The notes: generated from the letters alone by a model not told the origin. A stretch of DNA of 64,000 bases from Bacteroidota bacterium (GCA_018266555.1 JAFEAF010000010.1:1-64000), one strand, 5' to 3'; shown: positions 9,030 through 18,528, numbered from the stretch's first letter. Numbers and translations are program-made.

Positions 9030-10355
9030 ATGCTATTTTCAAGAAAAAAAATTGTCTTTTCTTTTCTGCTCTTGCTGATGATTACCGGTGTTTCCTGCTA
9101 TCGGAATGATATAGAATTTGGCACCACTCCCGCCAATACTTATACGAAGGTGGTGTATATTGACACAGTAGAGCCTAGGTTATCCACTGTATTGTTGGAT
9201 TCATTTATTACGAACTCACCTATTTCTTTTTTGGTTGGTAAAATCAAAGATCCTTACCTGGGAGCTATTTCTACAAAACCATTTTTTCAAATAACCATGC
9301 CGTCACCGCTTCCGTCCATTCCGGCAACCGCTCATTATGATTCTACCTGCATGATCTTTTATCTTAATAAATATTCTTACGGAGATTCGACAAAACCGTT
9401 GACGATACAGGCGAATGAACTGGCGCTTCCCATATCATATACTTACAATACCAATCTTTATAATACATCGAATGTACCGGAGAAGCCAACTCCATTAGGA
9501 AGCCGTACATTGAAAATTCGCCCCTCTATTGATGATTCTTTTTTGGTACGGGTAAATGATGCAAAGGGGCTGGAACTATTTACTAAACTTCAACAATCGG
9601 CAGATGAACTCACATCAATTGATAAGTTTTTGAATTATTTTAAAGGGATTTCACTTTCTGTAAACACGAATGATACTTCAGTTGTGTATGGCCTTAATTC
9701 TGCAACTGGAAAGATAATTATGCGGGTGTACTACCATCTCGCCACTCCTGTTTTTCAAAGGGCAGTGGCAGATTTCACTTCCCTGAATAATACTTATGCA
9801 TTTAACCAGATCATCACGGATAGAACCAACACCAGCTTGTATTCAGCAACACCGGGAAATAAAGAATTTCCTTCTGAAAATACCAATCAGCTTGCATTTA
9901 CTCAATATGGCGCCGGCGTATTATTGAAAACCACTTTTCCTACTTTGAAAGGAATCCTTCAATCTAATGCGATTGTAAAATTATTAAATGCAGAACTGAT
10001 CTATAAACCGGAAGCACATTCATACGATGATTTTTTGAAATTACCCCCCTCCTTAATTTTAACTCAAACAGATGCTACTAATAACATTGGAGCATCGGTA
10101 AATGATTCCACAGGGACGGCCCTTTTAAATGTATCACCGGTTATTGATAATATTTATGGCGTTAACACCTATTATCGATTTAATATCACTTCATATATCA
10201 ACACCCTTTTAACTACACCAGGCTCAGAGAAAAGTGGTTTCTTCCTGATGGAAAGTGGAGATCCAACAGTACAACTGAACCGGGCGGTCATCGGAAATGC
10301 TCATAGTAATTCTAAAACCCAGTTACAACTTACGGTAGCTGTTGTTAATAACTGA
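9030..10355 (+). CDS. DUF4270 family lipoprotein
   Basis: 441 residues with a lipoprotein signal (LLMITGVSCYRND, Cys near residue 24). The rest is beta-rich with the DUF4270 features: early DSFITNSPISFLVGKIKDPYLGAISTK, repeated short strands, and a C-terminal SGFFLMESG block. Function is unknown; the family is common in Bacteroidota and predicted to be at the cell surface. The next gene starts 2 bp after its stop. It is transcribed away from the kelch/DUF4907/LytS-LytTR operon. Confidence 0.85.
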   Translation: MLFSRKKIVFSFLLLLMITGVSCYRNDIEFGTTPANTYTKVVYIDTVEPRLSTVLLDSFITNSPISFLVGKIKDPYLGAISTKPFFQITMPSPLPSIPATAHYDSTCMIFYLNKYSYGDSTKPLTIQANELALPISYTYNTNLYNTSNVPEKPTPLGSRTLKIRPSIDDSFLVRVNDAKGLELFTKLQQSADELTSIDKFLNYFKGISLSVNTNDTSVVYGLNSATGKIIMRVYYHLATPVFQRAVADFTSLNNTYAFNQIITDRTNTSLYSATPGNKEFPSENTNQLAFTQYGAGVLLKTTFPTLKGILQSNAIVKLLNAELIYKPEAHSYDDFLKLPPSLILTQTDATNNIGASVNDSTGTALLNVSPVIDNIYGVNTYYRFNITSYINTLLTTPGSEKSGFFLMESGDPTVQLNRAVIGNAHSNSKTQLQLTVAVVNN

Positions 10356-10357
10356 AT

Positions 10358-11623
10358 ATGAAATTGAAAAAAAAATATTTTAATGTTCTATTTTTTTGTA
10401 TTGCCATGACAACCTTGTTCTCATATCCCGGCTTTGCTCAAAACACGAACAGTCCATATTCAGTCTATGGAATCGGTGATATTGATTCCAAAATGTATAA
10501 CCGGACTGCTGGTCTTGGTGGTACAGGGTTGGCACTTCGATCTTCTGCTTACCTGATCAATAATAATCCTGCAGCCATAGCAGGGCTTACCCGAAGCTTT
10601 TATATATTCAATGCTGCAGTCGCCGGGAAAACGGTACAATTTTCAGGTACTCCTGTCGGGTCGGGCAATAGCACCAGTAAAGATTTCTGGATCAAAGGAG
10701 TTTCTTTATCTGCTAAAATAAATAAGTTCTGGGCGAGCAGTGTAGGATTTAGCCAGCTTAGTAATATTAATTATTTGTTCAGTGGTAATAAACAGGTAGA
10801 AGGATCAACTTCGCAATATCTCATATCTTATGAAGGCGATGGAGGAATTAATGATTATTACTGGACGAATGCCTTTTCCATTGGAAAACATTTTATGATT
10901 GGGGTAAAATCATCTTTTATGGCAGGGCCTATTAATCAAACTGAGAATATCAACGACCAGAACCTTTCTGCAACTATTCAATCCATTCAACAAGATTATT
11001 ATTATCATCTGAGGTTTGAATACGGAGGTATTTATTATACCCCGTTAAATAAAACATGGGATTTTTCAATCGGTGGAAAATTTTCGGCAAAAACAAATAT
11101 GCCTTCCGACCGCACACTTACCGTCATTCAAAACGGAACGACTTTAGTGAATAATCAATATGTTTCGTCCAATAGTTTCTCTTTGCCTATGACTGCCGGC
11201 GGGGGCATTGCTATCACTCATAATAAGAGAAGTACGTTGGCGGCCGATTATGTATATGAAAACTGGGCACAGACCGAGCTAAAAGGAAACGGGTGGCAGG
11301 CAGTAAACAATAACCGCATTTCCGCTGGATATGAAATTACAAGAGTGGTGAATAAACTGGGAAGATTACCGGTAGAAAAATCTATTCAGTTTGGAGCGTA
11401 TTACAATTCGGGGTATTTATATGTGAATAATAAACAGATCAATGATTACGGAGTTACCCTTGGTGCCGCCGGCAATATCAAAAACCTTTTATATAATTTA
11501 TCATTAAATGTTGGACAACGGGGAACTGAGGCTGCCGGCCTCATTCGTGAAAATTATTTTCAACTGACCCTGGGGCTTTCTTACAGAGATTTTCTATTTA
11601 GTAAAGGAAGAAAATTTGATTGA
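10358..11623 (+). CDS. Outer-membrane barrel protein (FadL/PorV-like)
   Basis: 421 residues with a cleavable signal (ends YPGFAQ) and a mature N terminus NTNSPYSVYGIGD, then many amphipathic strands with aromatic girdles and a C-terminal strand YRDFLF. The early AGLGGTGLALRSSAYLINNNPAAIAGL resembles the N-terminal plug of FadL/PorV-type barrels. It is co-transcribed with the DUF4270 lipoprotein, which it may anchor or export. The precise function cannot be read. Confidence 0.75.
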   Translation: MKLKKKYFNVLFFCIAMTTLFSYPGFAQNTNSPYSVYGIGDIDSKMYNRTAGLGGTGLALRSSAYLINNNPAAIAGLTRSFYIFNAAVAGKTVQFSGTPVGSGNSTSKDFWIKGVSLSAKINKFWASSVGFSQLSNINYLFSGNKQVEGSTSQYLISYEGDGGINDYYWTNAFSIGKHFMIGVKSSFMAGPINQTENINDQNLSATIQSIQQDYYYHLRFEYGGIYYTPLNKTWDFSIGGKFSAKTNMPSDRTLTVIQNGTTLVNNQYVSSNSFSLPMTAGGGIAITHNKRSTLAADYVYENWAQTELKGNGWQAVNNNRISAGYEITRVVNKLGRLPVEKSIQFGAYYNSGYLYVNNKQINDYGVTLGAAGNIKNLLYNLSLNVGQRGTEAAGLIRENYFQLTLGLSYRDFLFSKGRKFD

Positions 11624-11700
11624 TAGAATACTAATATAAAGTAATTGATAAAGAAACTTCACTTTCCTTGTCTAAGGCGAAGTTTAGTTCTGGAAAAAGC

Positions 11701-11725
11701 AAAGCGCTGAGAGTATCAGCGCTTT
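11701..11725. terminator. Bidirectional intrinsic terminator
   Basis: Perfect 10-bp arms AAAGCGCTGA (11701-11710) and TCAGCGCTTT (11716-11725) with a 5-base loop. The plus side is followed by CGCAATTTT and the minus side by GCTTTTTCC. It lies between two convergent genes and probably ends both. Confidence 0.8.
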
Positions 11726-11739
11726 CGCAATTTTATATA

Positions 11740-12999
11740 TTAAAGATCCGATTGCTTTTCACTCGAAATATTTACTTCTTCAATGCCCGGAAATTTTTGA
11801 CTGTAAACAATAATTGTTATACCTGAAAATAATATTAATGCTGCCACAAAAAGGAGGGGATTGATAATAGGAGTGGCTTTGTAATTCATATCGGCGATTC
11901 CCTGAGCCAACAAAAGAAATTCATTGATAATAATGCCTGCGGTAAATATGATAATGCCTCTCCGTGTCATTTTATTCACCGGAATGAGTTGCATGCCGGT
12001 AATATAGGATAAAATGAACAAAGTGATCACTCCAAGCAATACGAGGTGCAGGTAACCGATTACAATCGGTCGAAAACCGAAAGCCAGTTTGCTTAACAAG
12101 GGAATGACTGATACAGATTGTAAAAGTAGTTTTGCCGTTAATGCAATAGCCGAAAGAACAAATAAAATTTTTGAAAGCTTTGAAATATCTTTTTGTATTC
12201 TACGGGTATCTTTTCTTAATACCTGGATCAAAAACCACCATCCTGTCAATTGCAAAAGCACAGCAACAACTACAGACGCATATACCCAAAGTGGAATGGG
12301 CAACCATAAAGCAGATAAAAAATAAGCGGGCACGCAGGCAGTTACAAATAAGAAAAAAACTTTTTTTAGTTGTTGATCCGATACGCCGTATTTATTAAGT
12401 TGATGTAACATCAGCCCCAGGCAGGCAAAAAAGAACCAGCCATTATATTGAAAATGCAGATAAAAATATACTGTAGCAAGATACCGTTCAGGCTTAATGC
12501 TTTTTGTGATAAACATATAAGCTATTAAAAAGGCGCCTACTGATGACAGTACATTAAAGAGAACTGCAGCTTTGAAAGAGCTGCTGCTGCTGCTGTTTTT
12601 TGGTGAAAAATGGTTTAAATCCCTCCAATATTTCACCGCAAACCAGTAAGAGACAAGAATAATAATTGCTGAAAAAGCAGTTGACAACAATGAATAACCC
12701 ATGAACGGGAACGTCAGCAGGAGGCCATAAGCTGCAAAAAGATTGGTGAACAATAGCAGCCTGTACCGGGTAAAAGCGTCGTTATCTCCATTTTCTTTCA
12801 GGTAATGCACCAGCAGGCTCATCAAAGCCTGCGTGATCCATCCGGCAAAAGCAAAATGTTCATGAGCTTCCAATAAATTTCCCTGGTTCACAAAAGGAAA
12901 TGAGTAGGCAATTTTATATCTCATAAGCGTCCCCAGGAATGCAATTAAAATTAAGTTGAACAGTGAAACCTGCAGCCATTTTTTCAGAGGTTGGTTCAT
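11740..12999 (-). CDS. Polytopic membrane protein with conserved His motifs, near nos genes
   Basis: 419 residues with about eleven or twelve hydrophobic segments. Histidines sit in or next to membrane helices: EAHEHFAFAGW near residue 45, YLHFQYNGWFFFACLGLMLHQL near 185, and GYLHLVLLG near 320. Spaced helix histidines recall heme-copper oxidase subunit I or NnrS-like heme proteins, but the full ligand set is not evident and I do not assign a family. It is divergent from the cytochrome c/nosZ operon about 670 bp away, so a role in electron transfer or NO/N2O respiration is a guess from position. Confidence 0.7.
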   Translation of the reverse strand: MNQPLKKWLQVSLFNLILIAFLGTLMRYKIAYSFPFVNQGNLLEAHEHFAFAGWITQALMSLLVHYLKENGDNDAFTRYRLLLFTNLFAAYGLLLTFPFMGYSLLSTAFSAIIILVSYWFAVKYWRDLNHFSPKNSSSSSSFKAAVLFNVLSSVGAFLIAYMFITKSIKPERYLATVYFYLHFQYNGWFFFACLGLMLHQLNKYGVSDQQLKKVFFLFVTACVPAYFLSALWLPIPLWVYASVVVAVLLQLTGWWFLIQVLRKDTRRIQKDISKLSKILFVLSAIALTAKLLLQSVSVIPLLSKLAFGFRPIVIGYLHLVLLGVITLFILSYITGMQLIPVNKMTRRGIIIFTAGIIINEFLLLAQGIADMNYKATPIINPLLFVAALILFSGITIIVYSQKFPGIEEVNISSEKQSDL

Positions 13000-13008
13000 C
13001 TGTAGGAT

Positions 13009-13389
13009 TTATAAAATTGTGGTGAATTTTTGTAGTTGGTTAAAACAAGAAAATCCTTTTAATAATATGAAGCCATTACACAAGGCTTCAAATATTGATT
13101 TTCTGAAAAGTAAAAACCATTCAGAGCCTGCCCAAATTATTTTCCGGTTTATCTTTTCATGGTTTCGCACATGTACAGACTTCGTCTTTTCAAAATAAGA
13201 AATGGTAAAGCTGTAACTGCCCGGTATGGAAAATTCGTCAAAAAATCCTTGAGGTTTTATCATAATTTGAATGAATTTCCGGTATTCATACTGATAATTT
13301 GCAAATGTACAGAACCCAAGATCAATTTTTTTAATAAGAAAATATTTATCAGAAACACTCAACCCGGCATTTTTGGGAATGATTTGCAA
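13009..13389 (-). CDS. Doubtful small ORF, hypothetical
   Basis: A 126-codon open frame with an ATG start that ends 10 bp before the membrane-protein gene, in the same direction. It has no family I recognise, no signal peptide and no clear domain. The high Phe, Ile and Lys content could be chance in AT-rich DNA. Two plus-strand frames overlap it and look no better. Spacing is the only argument for a real gene. Confidence 0.25.
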   Translation of the reverse strand: MQIIPKNAGLSVSDKYFLIKKIDLGFCTFANYQYEYRKFIQIMIKPQGFFDEFSIPGSYSFTISYFEKTKSVHVRNHEKINRKIIWAGSEWFLLFRKSIFEALCNGFILLKGFSCFNQLQKFTTIL

Positions 13390-13667
13390 AAACAGGAAAT
13401 CAGGGTGTCCTTCATATTATTATAAGCTTATCTGAAACCTCAAACTCAACTGAGTAAAAAGAGGAGAGGGTATGATTATTATCTTTATGACAGGTGACAA
13501 TAATCATGATTTTTTGCTGCAAGTTTCTCGGACTTTGCAATCCGAAGCCAACAAAAAAATACAGCAGGCATAGGATTTATCAAGTGATAATTTTAGAGAG
13601 ATAGCGGTTCAAATTATAGATTAACAAAAGCTTTGTGTTAATTTGTGCCCCAATAAAACAACTCATT
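13390..13667. other. Upstream region of the nos operon with palindrome
   Basis: No gene seen. The 9-bp inverted repeat ATGATTATT (13472-13480) and AATAATCAT (13499-13507), with an 18-base spacer, is the only strong symmetry. It lies about 160 bp upstream of the cytochrome gene and could be an operator or a hairpin. It does not match the FNR/CRP consensus. A poor TTAATTTG near 13637 may be the -7 element. Confidence 0.35.
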
Positions 13668-14147
13668 ATGAAAAAAATTCTTGTTATTGCAATTATTGTT
13701 TTAGGTATTGCCGCATGTGGCAATAATCCTTCAGGTGAAACCCCAAACAAAGACACTACATCTTCTACACAGGGAACAACCGCCAACGGTAATCCTTCTT
13801 ATGATCCAAACAGGGGTGAAGGAAAGTTTACCAAAGTGGATTTAAGCCCCAATTTAGACGCAACAAAAGCAGCGGCAGGAGAAAAAGTGTATTCTGTAAA
13901 ATGTGCTGCCTGTCATAAGCTGACAGATGAAAAATTGGTAGGCCCGGGATGGAAAGGTGTTACCAGCAGGCATACGCCTGAATGGATTATGAATTTTACT
14001 ACAAACACAGATGAAATGCTGAGCAAAGATCCTAAAGCACAAGCTATGTTAGAGATTTGTTTAGTTCGTATGCCTAACCAAAACTTATCCGACGAAGATG
14101 CCCGTAATGTGTATGAGTTTATGAGGAAAAATGATGGAGTGAAGTAG
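13668..14147 (+). CDS. Mono-heme cytochrome c lipoprotein of the nos operon
   Basis: 159 residues from ATG 13668; the frame extends upstream to 13635 but the signal peptide starts here. The lipobox IAAC puts Cys at 17, then comes a Ser/Thr/Asn-rich linker of about 40 residues and a class I cytochrome c domain with CAACH (C79, C82, H83) and the likely Met ligand in VRMPNQNLS. It stands 42 bp before nosZ, so it probably donates electrons to N2O reductase from the periplasmic membrane face. Confidence 0.92.
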   Translation: MKKILVIAIIVLGIAACGNNPSGETPNKDTTSSTQGTTANGNPSYDPNRGEGKFTKVDLSPNLDATKAAAGEKVYSVKCAACHKLTDEKLVGPGWKGVTSRHTPEWIMNFTTNTDEMLSKDPKAQAMLEICLVRMPNQNLSDEDARNVYEFMRKNDGVK

Positions 14148-14189
14148 TAAGTATCTGAAAAAAGTATTCTATCACTAATAATAAAATCT

Positions 14190-16190
14190 ATGAGAAAGAA
14201 AAATCTATGGATGTTGGCAATGGCTGGTTTCGGCCTGCTGATAGTTCAGTATTCCTGCAAGCCTAAAAATGCAGGAAATGCAGTAAGCGGCGACGCTGCC
14301 TCAAAAGCGTATGTAGCACCGGGTAAATATGATGAGTTTTACAATTTTGTTTCTGGTGGTTTTAGTGGACAAATGAGTGTATATGGGATACCGTCAGGGC
14401 GATTGCTCAGGGTGATCCCCGTATTTTCAATAGATCCGCAAACTGGCTACGGCTACAGTGAAGAAACCAAACCTATGCTCAATACATCACACGGGTTTAT
14501 ACCCTGGGATGATCTGCATCACGTAGAAATGTCGCTGACAGATGGTTCGCCGGATGGCCGTTGGGTTTTTGGAAATGGGAACAATACTCCCCGTGTTGCC
14601 CGACTGGATCTAAAAACGTTTCGTACTGCTGAGATTTTGGAATTACCTAACAGCGCAGGAAACCACTCTTCACCATTTGCAACAGAGAATACTGAATATA
14701 TTGTTGCTGGTACCCGTTTCAGCGTACCCATGGATAATTCCAATGGTGACGTACCCATCAATACGTACAGGGAAAACTTTAAAGGCAGTATCAGCTTCAT
14801 CAAGGTTGATCCAACTTCTGGAAATATGAGTATTGGTTTTCAGCTCAGAACTCCCGGAGTAAATTTTGACCTGAGTCATGCCGGTAAAGGCAAATCACAT
14901 GACTGGTTTTTCTTTTCAACTTATAACACCGAGCAGGCTAATACACTTCTTGAAGTAAATGCATCGCAGAGAGACAAGGACTTTATTATGGCTGTGAACT
15001 GGAAGAAAGCCGAAGATCTGATAAAGCAGGGCAAGGGCAAGAAAGAATCAGTAAGATATGCGCACAATATTTATGATGAAAAAAATCATACTGCAACTTC
15101 AAAGATCGAAAATGAAGTAACAGTACTGGATGTGAAAGATTTTAAAGATCTTGTTTATTTTATTCCTTGCCCAAAATCTCCTCATGGATGTGATGTGGAC
15201 CCCACCGGGGAATATATTGTGGGAAGCGGAAAATTAGCAGCATTGCTACCCGTTTTCAGTTTTGATAAAATTCAAAAAGCTATTGCTGCTAAAGATTTTA
15301 TTGGTGAGTATGAAGGAATTCCTGTGATCCGTTATGAAGCAGCTTTGTATGGCGAAGTTCAAAAGCCGGGATTAGGGCCGTTGCATACCGAGTTTGATGG
15401 AAAAGGCAATGCAATAACCACATTCTTTGTTTCTTCTGAAATTGTAAAGTGGAATATTAAAGATTTAAAAATTATTGACCGTCAGCCAACTTATTATTCC
15501 CCCGGACACCTGTGCATTCCCGGTGGAGATACCAAAAAACCCTATGGTAAATATGTGATTGTTTATAACAAGATCACCAAAGACAGGTATTTGCCAACAG
15601 GGCCGGAACTAGCGCAGAGTGCCCAGCTTTTTGATATTACCGGAGATAAAATGCAGTTGATTCTTGATTTTCCGACAATCGGCGAACCACATTATGCCCA
15701 GGCTGTTCCTGCTGACCTGATCAAAAACAACTCTGTCCGGATATTTGATATAAATGCAAATGCGAATCCTTATGTAGCGAAGGGAGAAGCAGAAACCAAA
15801 GTGGTAAGGAATGGTAAAAGAGTGGATATTTATATTACTGCCATTCGCTCTCACTTCACACCGGATAATATTGAAGGTATAAAAATGGGTGATGAAGTTT
15901 ATTGGCATGTTACCAACCTGGAACAAGATTGGGATGTACCACATGGATTTGCCGTCAAAGGGGCATTAAATGCTGAATTATTGATAATGCCCGGTGAAAC
16001 ACAAACGCTGAAATGGATTCCGGAAAAACCAGGTATTTATCCATTTTACTGTACAGACTTTTGCAGTGCCTTACACCAGGAAATGCAGGGTTATATCAGA
16101 GTATCTCCTGCAAATAGTAATGTACCACTGATGTTCAATACCGGTAAGAACATGCCCAAAGACACAGTTTCGGTTATCGGTAGTAAATAA
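14190..16190 (+). CDS. nosZ: Nitrous-oxide reductase, Sec-type (clade II)
   Basis: 666 residues; catalyses the two-electron reduction of N2O to N2 in the periplasm. The N terminus (MRKKNLWMLAMAGFGLLIVQYSC) is a Sec or lipoprotein signal with no twin-arginine motif, a mark of clade II enzymes. The CuZ propeller histidines are visible in DLHHVE, KSHDWFFFSTYN, SPHGCDVD, GPLHTEFDG, SPGHLCIPGG and GEPHYAQ. The C-terminal cupredoxin carries the CuA motif CTDFCSALHQEM (C-x3-C-x3-H-x2-M). All copper ligands look intact. It is followed by the membrane-NosL fusion gene and nosDFY. Confidence 0.97.
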   Translation: MRKKNLWMLAMAGFGLLIVQYSCKPKNAGNAVSGDAASKAYVAPGKYDEFYNFVSGGFSGQMSVYGIPSGRLLRVIPVFSIDPQTGYGYSEETKPMLNTSHGFIPWDDLHHVEMSLTDGSPDGRWVFGNGNNTPRVARLDLKTFRTAEILELPNSAGNHSSPFATENTEYIVAGTRFSVPMDNSNGDVPINTYRENFKGSISFIKVDPTSGNMSIGFQLRTPGVNFDLSHAGKGKSHDWFFFSTYNTEQANTLLEVNASQRDKDFIMAVNWKKAEDLIKQGKGKKESVRYAHNIYDEKNHTATSKIENEVTVLDVKDFKDLVYFIPCPKSPHGCDVDPTGEYIVGSGKLAALLPVFSFDKIQKAIAAKDFIGEYEGIPVIRYEAALYGEVQKPGLGPLHTEFDGKGNAITTFFVSSEIVKWNIKDLKIIDRQPTYYSPGHLCIPGGDTKKPYGKYVIVYNKITKDRYLPTGPELAQSAQLFDITGDKMQLILDFPTIGEPHYAQAVPADLIKNNSVRIFDINANANPYVAKGEAETKVVRNGKRVDIYITAIRSHFTPDNIEGIKMGDEVYWHVTNLEQDWDVPHGFAVKGALNAELLIMPGETQTLKWIPEKPGIYPFYCTDFCSALHQEMQGYIRVSPANSNVPLMFNTGKNMPKDTVSVIGSK

Positions 16191-16267
16191 TTAAAGAAAA
16201 AGAAGGATTTATTATTTCTGTATGACAATGGTAAATAAAGGTGAGGGTAATCATTAATTCTGGAGAT

Positions 16268-17290
16268 ATGGAAAAAGTTCAATTAAAAAAACTTACAAGG
16301 TTTCTGGTTGCATTTTGCGGATTGGCTTTAATTGTGGTATTATTTGTACCTATGTGGCGTATTGATCTCTTTGCACCGCAATATCCCGAAGGCCTGCAAT
16401 TGTTGATTTACCCTCACTCTCTTGGCGGAAATGTTGATATTATAAATGGATTGAATCATTACATCGGCATGAAAATACTTCATGCCGGTGATTTCCTGGA
16501 ATTCACCATATTGCCTTATATCATAGTTTTCTTCGTCTTACTGTTGTTGATTACCGCTATATCTAACAATCGAAAACTTTTTTTTAGTGCTACATTTCTT
16601 TTCATTTGCTTCGGCATTATCGCTATGATTGATTTCTGGAGATGGGAATATAATTATGGCCACGACCTGAATCCTGATGCAGCTATCAAAGTACCCGGCA
16701 TGGCTTACCAGCCACCCTTGATTGGCTTTAAACAATTACTCAATTTCGGAGCCTACTCTCAACCGCATATTGGCGGTTGGATATTTGCTGTAGTCGGTTT
16801 TATTCTTCTGGTTTTAGCTATCAGGGAATTCGTGACAGTAAAAAGAAGCCGGAAATTGACCAAATCTGCAGTAGTAGTTGCTACAACATGTTTTATATTG
16901 ATCACTTCATCCTGTAATTCCGGCCCCGAACCAATTGTAACTGGCAAAGATCATTGTGATTTTTGCGGAATGACAGTAAGTGATGACCGTTATGGAGCAG
17001 AGGTCGTAACCAATAAAGGAAAAGTATTCAAATTTGATGACGCACATTGTATTCTTTCCTTTTTAACAAAAGATGGATTTGATAAAAACTCTGTAAAAGA
17101 TATTTATTTTAAAGATTTCAGTGACAATCATTCTCTCATCAAAACCAACCAAGCTTTTTTTCTGAAAAGCGATCTGCTGCATAGCCCGATGGGTGGAAAT
17201 ATTGCAGCATTCAGCAGCAAAGGCAGCCTGGATAAGGTTAAGGCTGAATTTGACGGGACCGTAACTACCTGGAGTGAAATTTATCACTAA
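16268..17290 (+). CDS. nosL: Membrane domain fused to NosL copper-chaperone domain
   Basis: 340 residues from ATG 16268, which follows GGAG; the frame is open to 16241. Residues 1-190 hold four membrane helices (about 11-30, 79-97, 104-123, 170-187) of unknown function. A fifth hydrophobic stretch (200-214) ends in a lipobox-like LITSSC (Cys216). It is followed by a NosL domain with HCDFCGM (residues 229-235), the Cu(I) site that loads NosZ. GTG at 16832, preceded by AGGGA, could start a separate NosL lipoprotein inside the same frame. Its stop overlaps the nosD start by one base. NosL is usually a free lipoprotein, so this is a fusion or a nested gene. Confidence 0.88.
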   Translation: MEKVQLKKLTRFLVAFCGLALIVVLFVPMWRIDLFAPQYPEGLQLLIYPHSLGGNVDIINGLNHYIGMKILHAGDFLEFTILPYIIVFFVLLLLITAISNNRKLFFSATFLFICFGIIAMIDFWRWEYNYGHDLNPDAAIKVPGMAYQPPLIGFKQLLNFGAYSQPHIGGWIFAVVGFILLVLAIREFVTVKRSRKLTKSAVVVATTCFILITSSCNSGPEPIVTGKDHCDFCGMTVSDDRYGAEVVTNKGKVFKFDDAHCILSFLTKDGFDKNSVKDIYFKDFSDNHSLIKTNQAFFLKSDLLHSPMGGNIAAFSSKGSLDKVKAEFDGTVTTWSEIYH

Positions 17291-18528
17291 TGAACAGGAA
17301 AATTTTTATACTCACCGGTTTATTACTAGTCAGATTCATTACAGATGCCCGGATCATTCGGGTAGGAAAGCAACAACAATTTCATACTATCAGCGAGGCA
17401 ATAACTGCTTCAGTGAATGGCGATTCAATTCTTGTAGAATATGGCATTTACAAAGAAAAAAATATTGACATCAATAAATCCATTACACTTCTCGGAATGC
17501 ATTACCCGGTATTGGATGGTGAACATAAATACCAGATTATTTCTATCAAAGCAGATCATGTTACCCTTAAAGGATTTAGGATTGAACATTCCGGCGTTTC
17601 AAGCCTGGATGATATTGCAGCAATCAAAATATACAGTTGCCGGGAGGTAACAATTTCAGATAATATTATTAACGATACTTTTTTTGGGATTTATTCCCAA
17701 TCTTCTGTCAATTGCCTTATTGAAAATAACAGGTTGACTGCATTTGGAAAAACAGAGCAGCAAAGTGGTAATGGTATTCATTGCTGGAAAAGTGATAGTT
17801 TGCGTATCATTGGAAATACGGTCACAGGTCACCGGGATGGTATCTATTTTGAATTTGTTACCAACTCCGTGATTTGGAGAAATGATTCCTACAAAAATAT
17901 GCGGTATGGGTTGCATTTTATGTTTTCGAACAATGATGCCTATATCTCCAATATATTCCGTAATAACGGCGCCGGTGTGTCGGTAATGTTTACACATGGA
18001 GTTAAAATGTTCAACAATTATTTTGAAGAGAATTGGGGTGATGCAGCCTACGGAATATTCCTGAAAGAAATTTCTGACAGTTATATTTCTGGAAATAAAT
18101 TTTTACGTAACACCAGCGGAATTTTTATGGAAGGCGCCAGCCGGATTCGTGTGGAAAAAAATGAGTTTAAAGATAACGGGTGGGCTATGAAAATACAGGC
18201 CAGTTGCATGGATAATGTAATTACAAATAACAATTTTGAAGGCAACACCTTTGATGTAGGAACCAACGGCACATTGGTCATGAATAGTTTTGATCGCAAT
18301 TATTGGGATAAATATGAAGGATATGATTTGAACAGGGATAATATTGGAGATATACCTTACAGGCCGGTTAGTCTTTATTCCATGATTGTTGAAAAAAATC
18401 CTGCTGCTATGATGCTATACCGGAGTTTCATGACAACATTGCTTGATAAATCTGAAAAAATCCTACCCACACTTACCCCGGAAAACCTGAAAGATAATTA
18501 TCCGCTCATGAAACCATTACATTTATGA
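17290..18528 (+). CDS. nosD: NosD, periplasmic beta-helix protein for NosZ maturation
   Basis: 412 residues with a short signal segment (FILTGLLLVRFITDA) and a right-handed parallel beta-helix of repeated NSVI-x-N, SGNKF and NTSGIF rungs (CASH/NosD repeats), ending with the NYWDKYEGYDLN-x-DNIGDIPY motif typical of NosD. With NosF and NosY it forms the ABC-type complex needed to build the CuZ cluster. It overlaps nosF by 4 bp. Confidence 0.95.
   Translation: MNRKIFILTGLLLVRFITDARIIRVGKQQQFHTISEAITASVNGDSILVEYGIYKEKNIDINKSITLLGMHYPVLDGEHKYQIISIKADHVTLKGFRIEHSGVSSLDDIAAIKIYSCREVTISDNIINDTFFGIYSQSSVNCLIENNRLTAFGKTEQQSGNGIHCWKSDSLRIIGNTVTGHRDGIYFEFVTNSVIWRNDSYKNMRYGLHFMFSNNDAYISNIFRNNGAGVSVMFTHGVKMFNNYFEENWGDAAYGIFLKEISDSYISGNKFLRNTSGIFMEGASRIRVEKNEFKDNGWAMKIQASCMDNVITNNNFEGNTFDVGTNGTLVMNSFDRNYWDKYEGYDLNRDNIGDIPYRPVSLYSMIVEKNPAAMMLYRSFMTTLLDKSEKILPTLTPENLKDNYPLMKPLHL

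Noticed and set aside
13159-13425. Plus-strand 88-codon frame upstream of the nos operon
   Set aside because: No family, no signal, and antisense to another doubtful frame.
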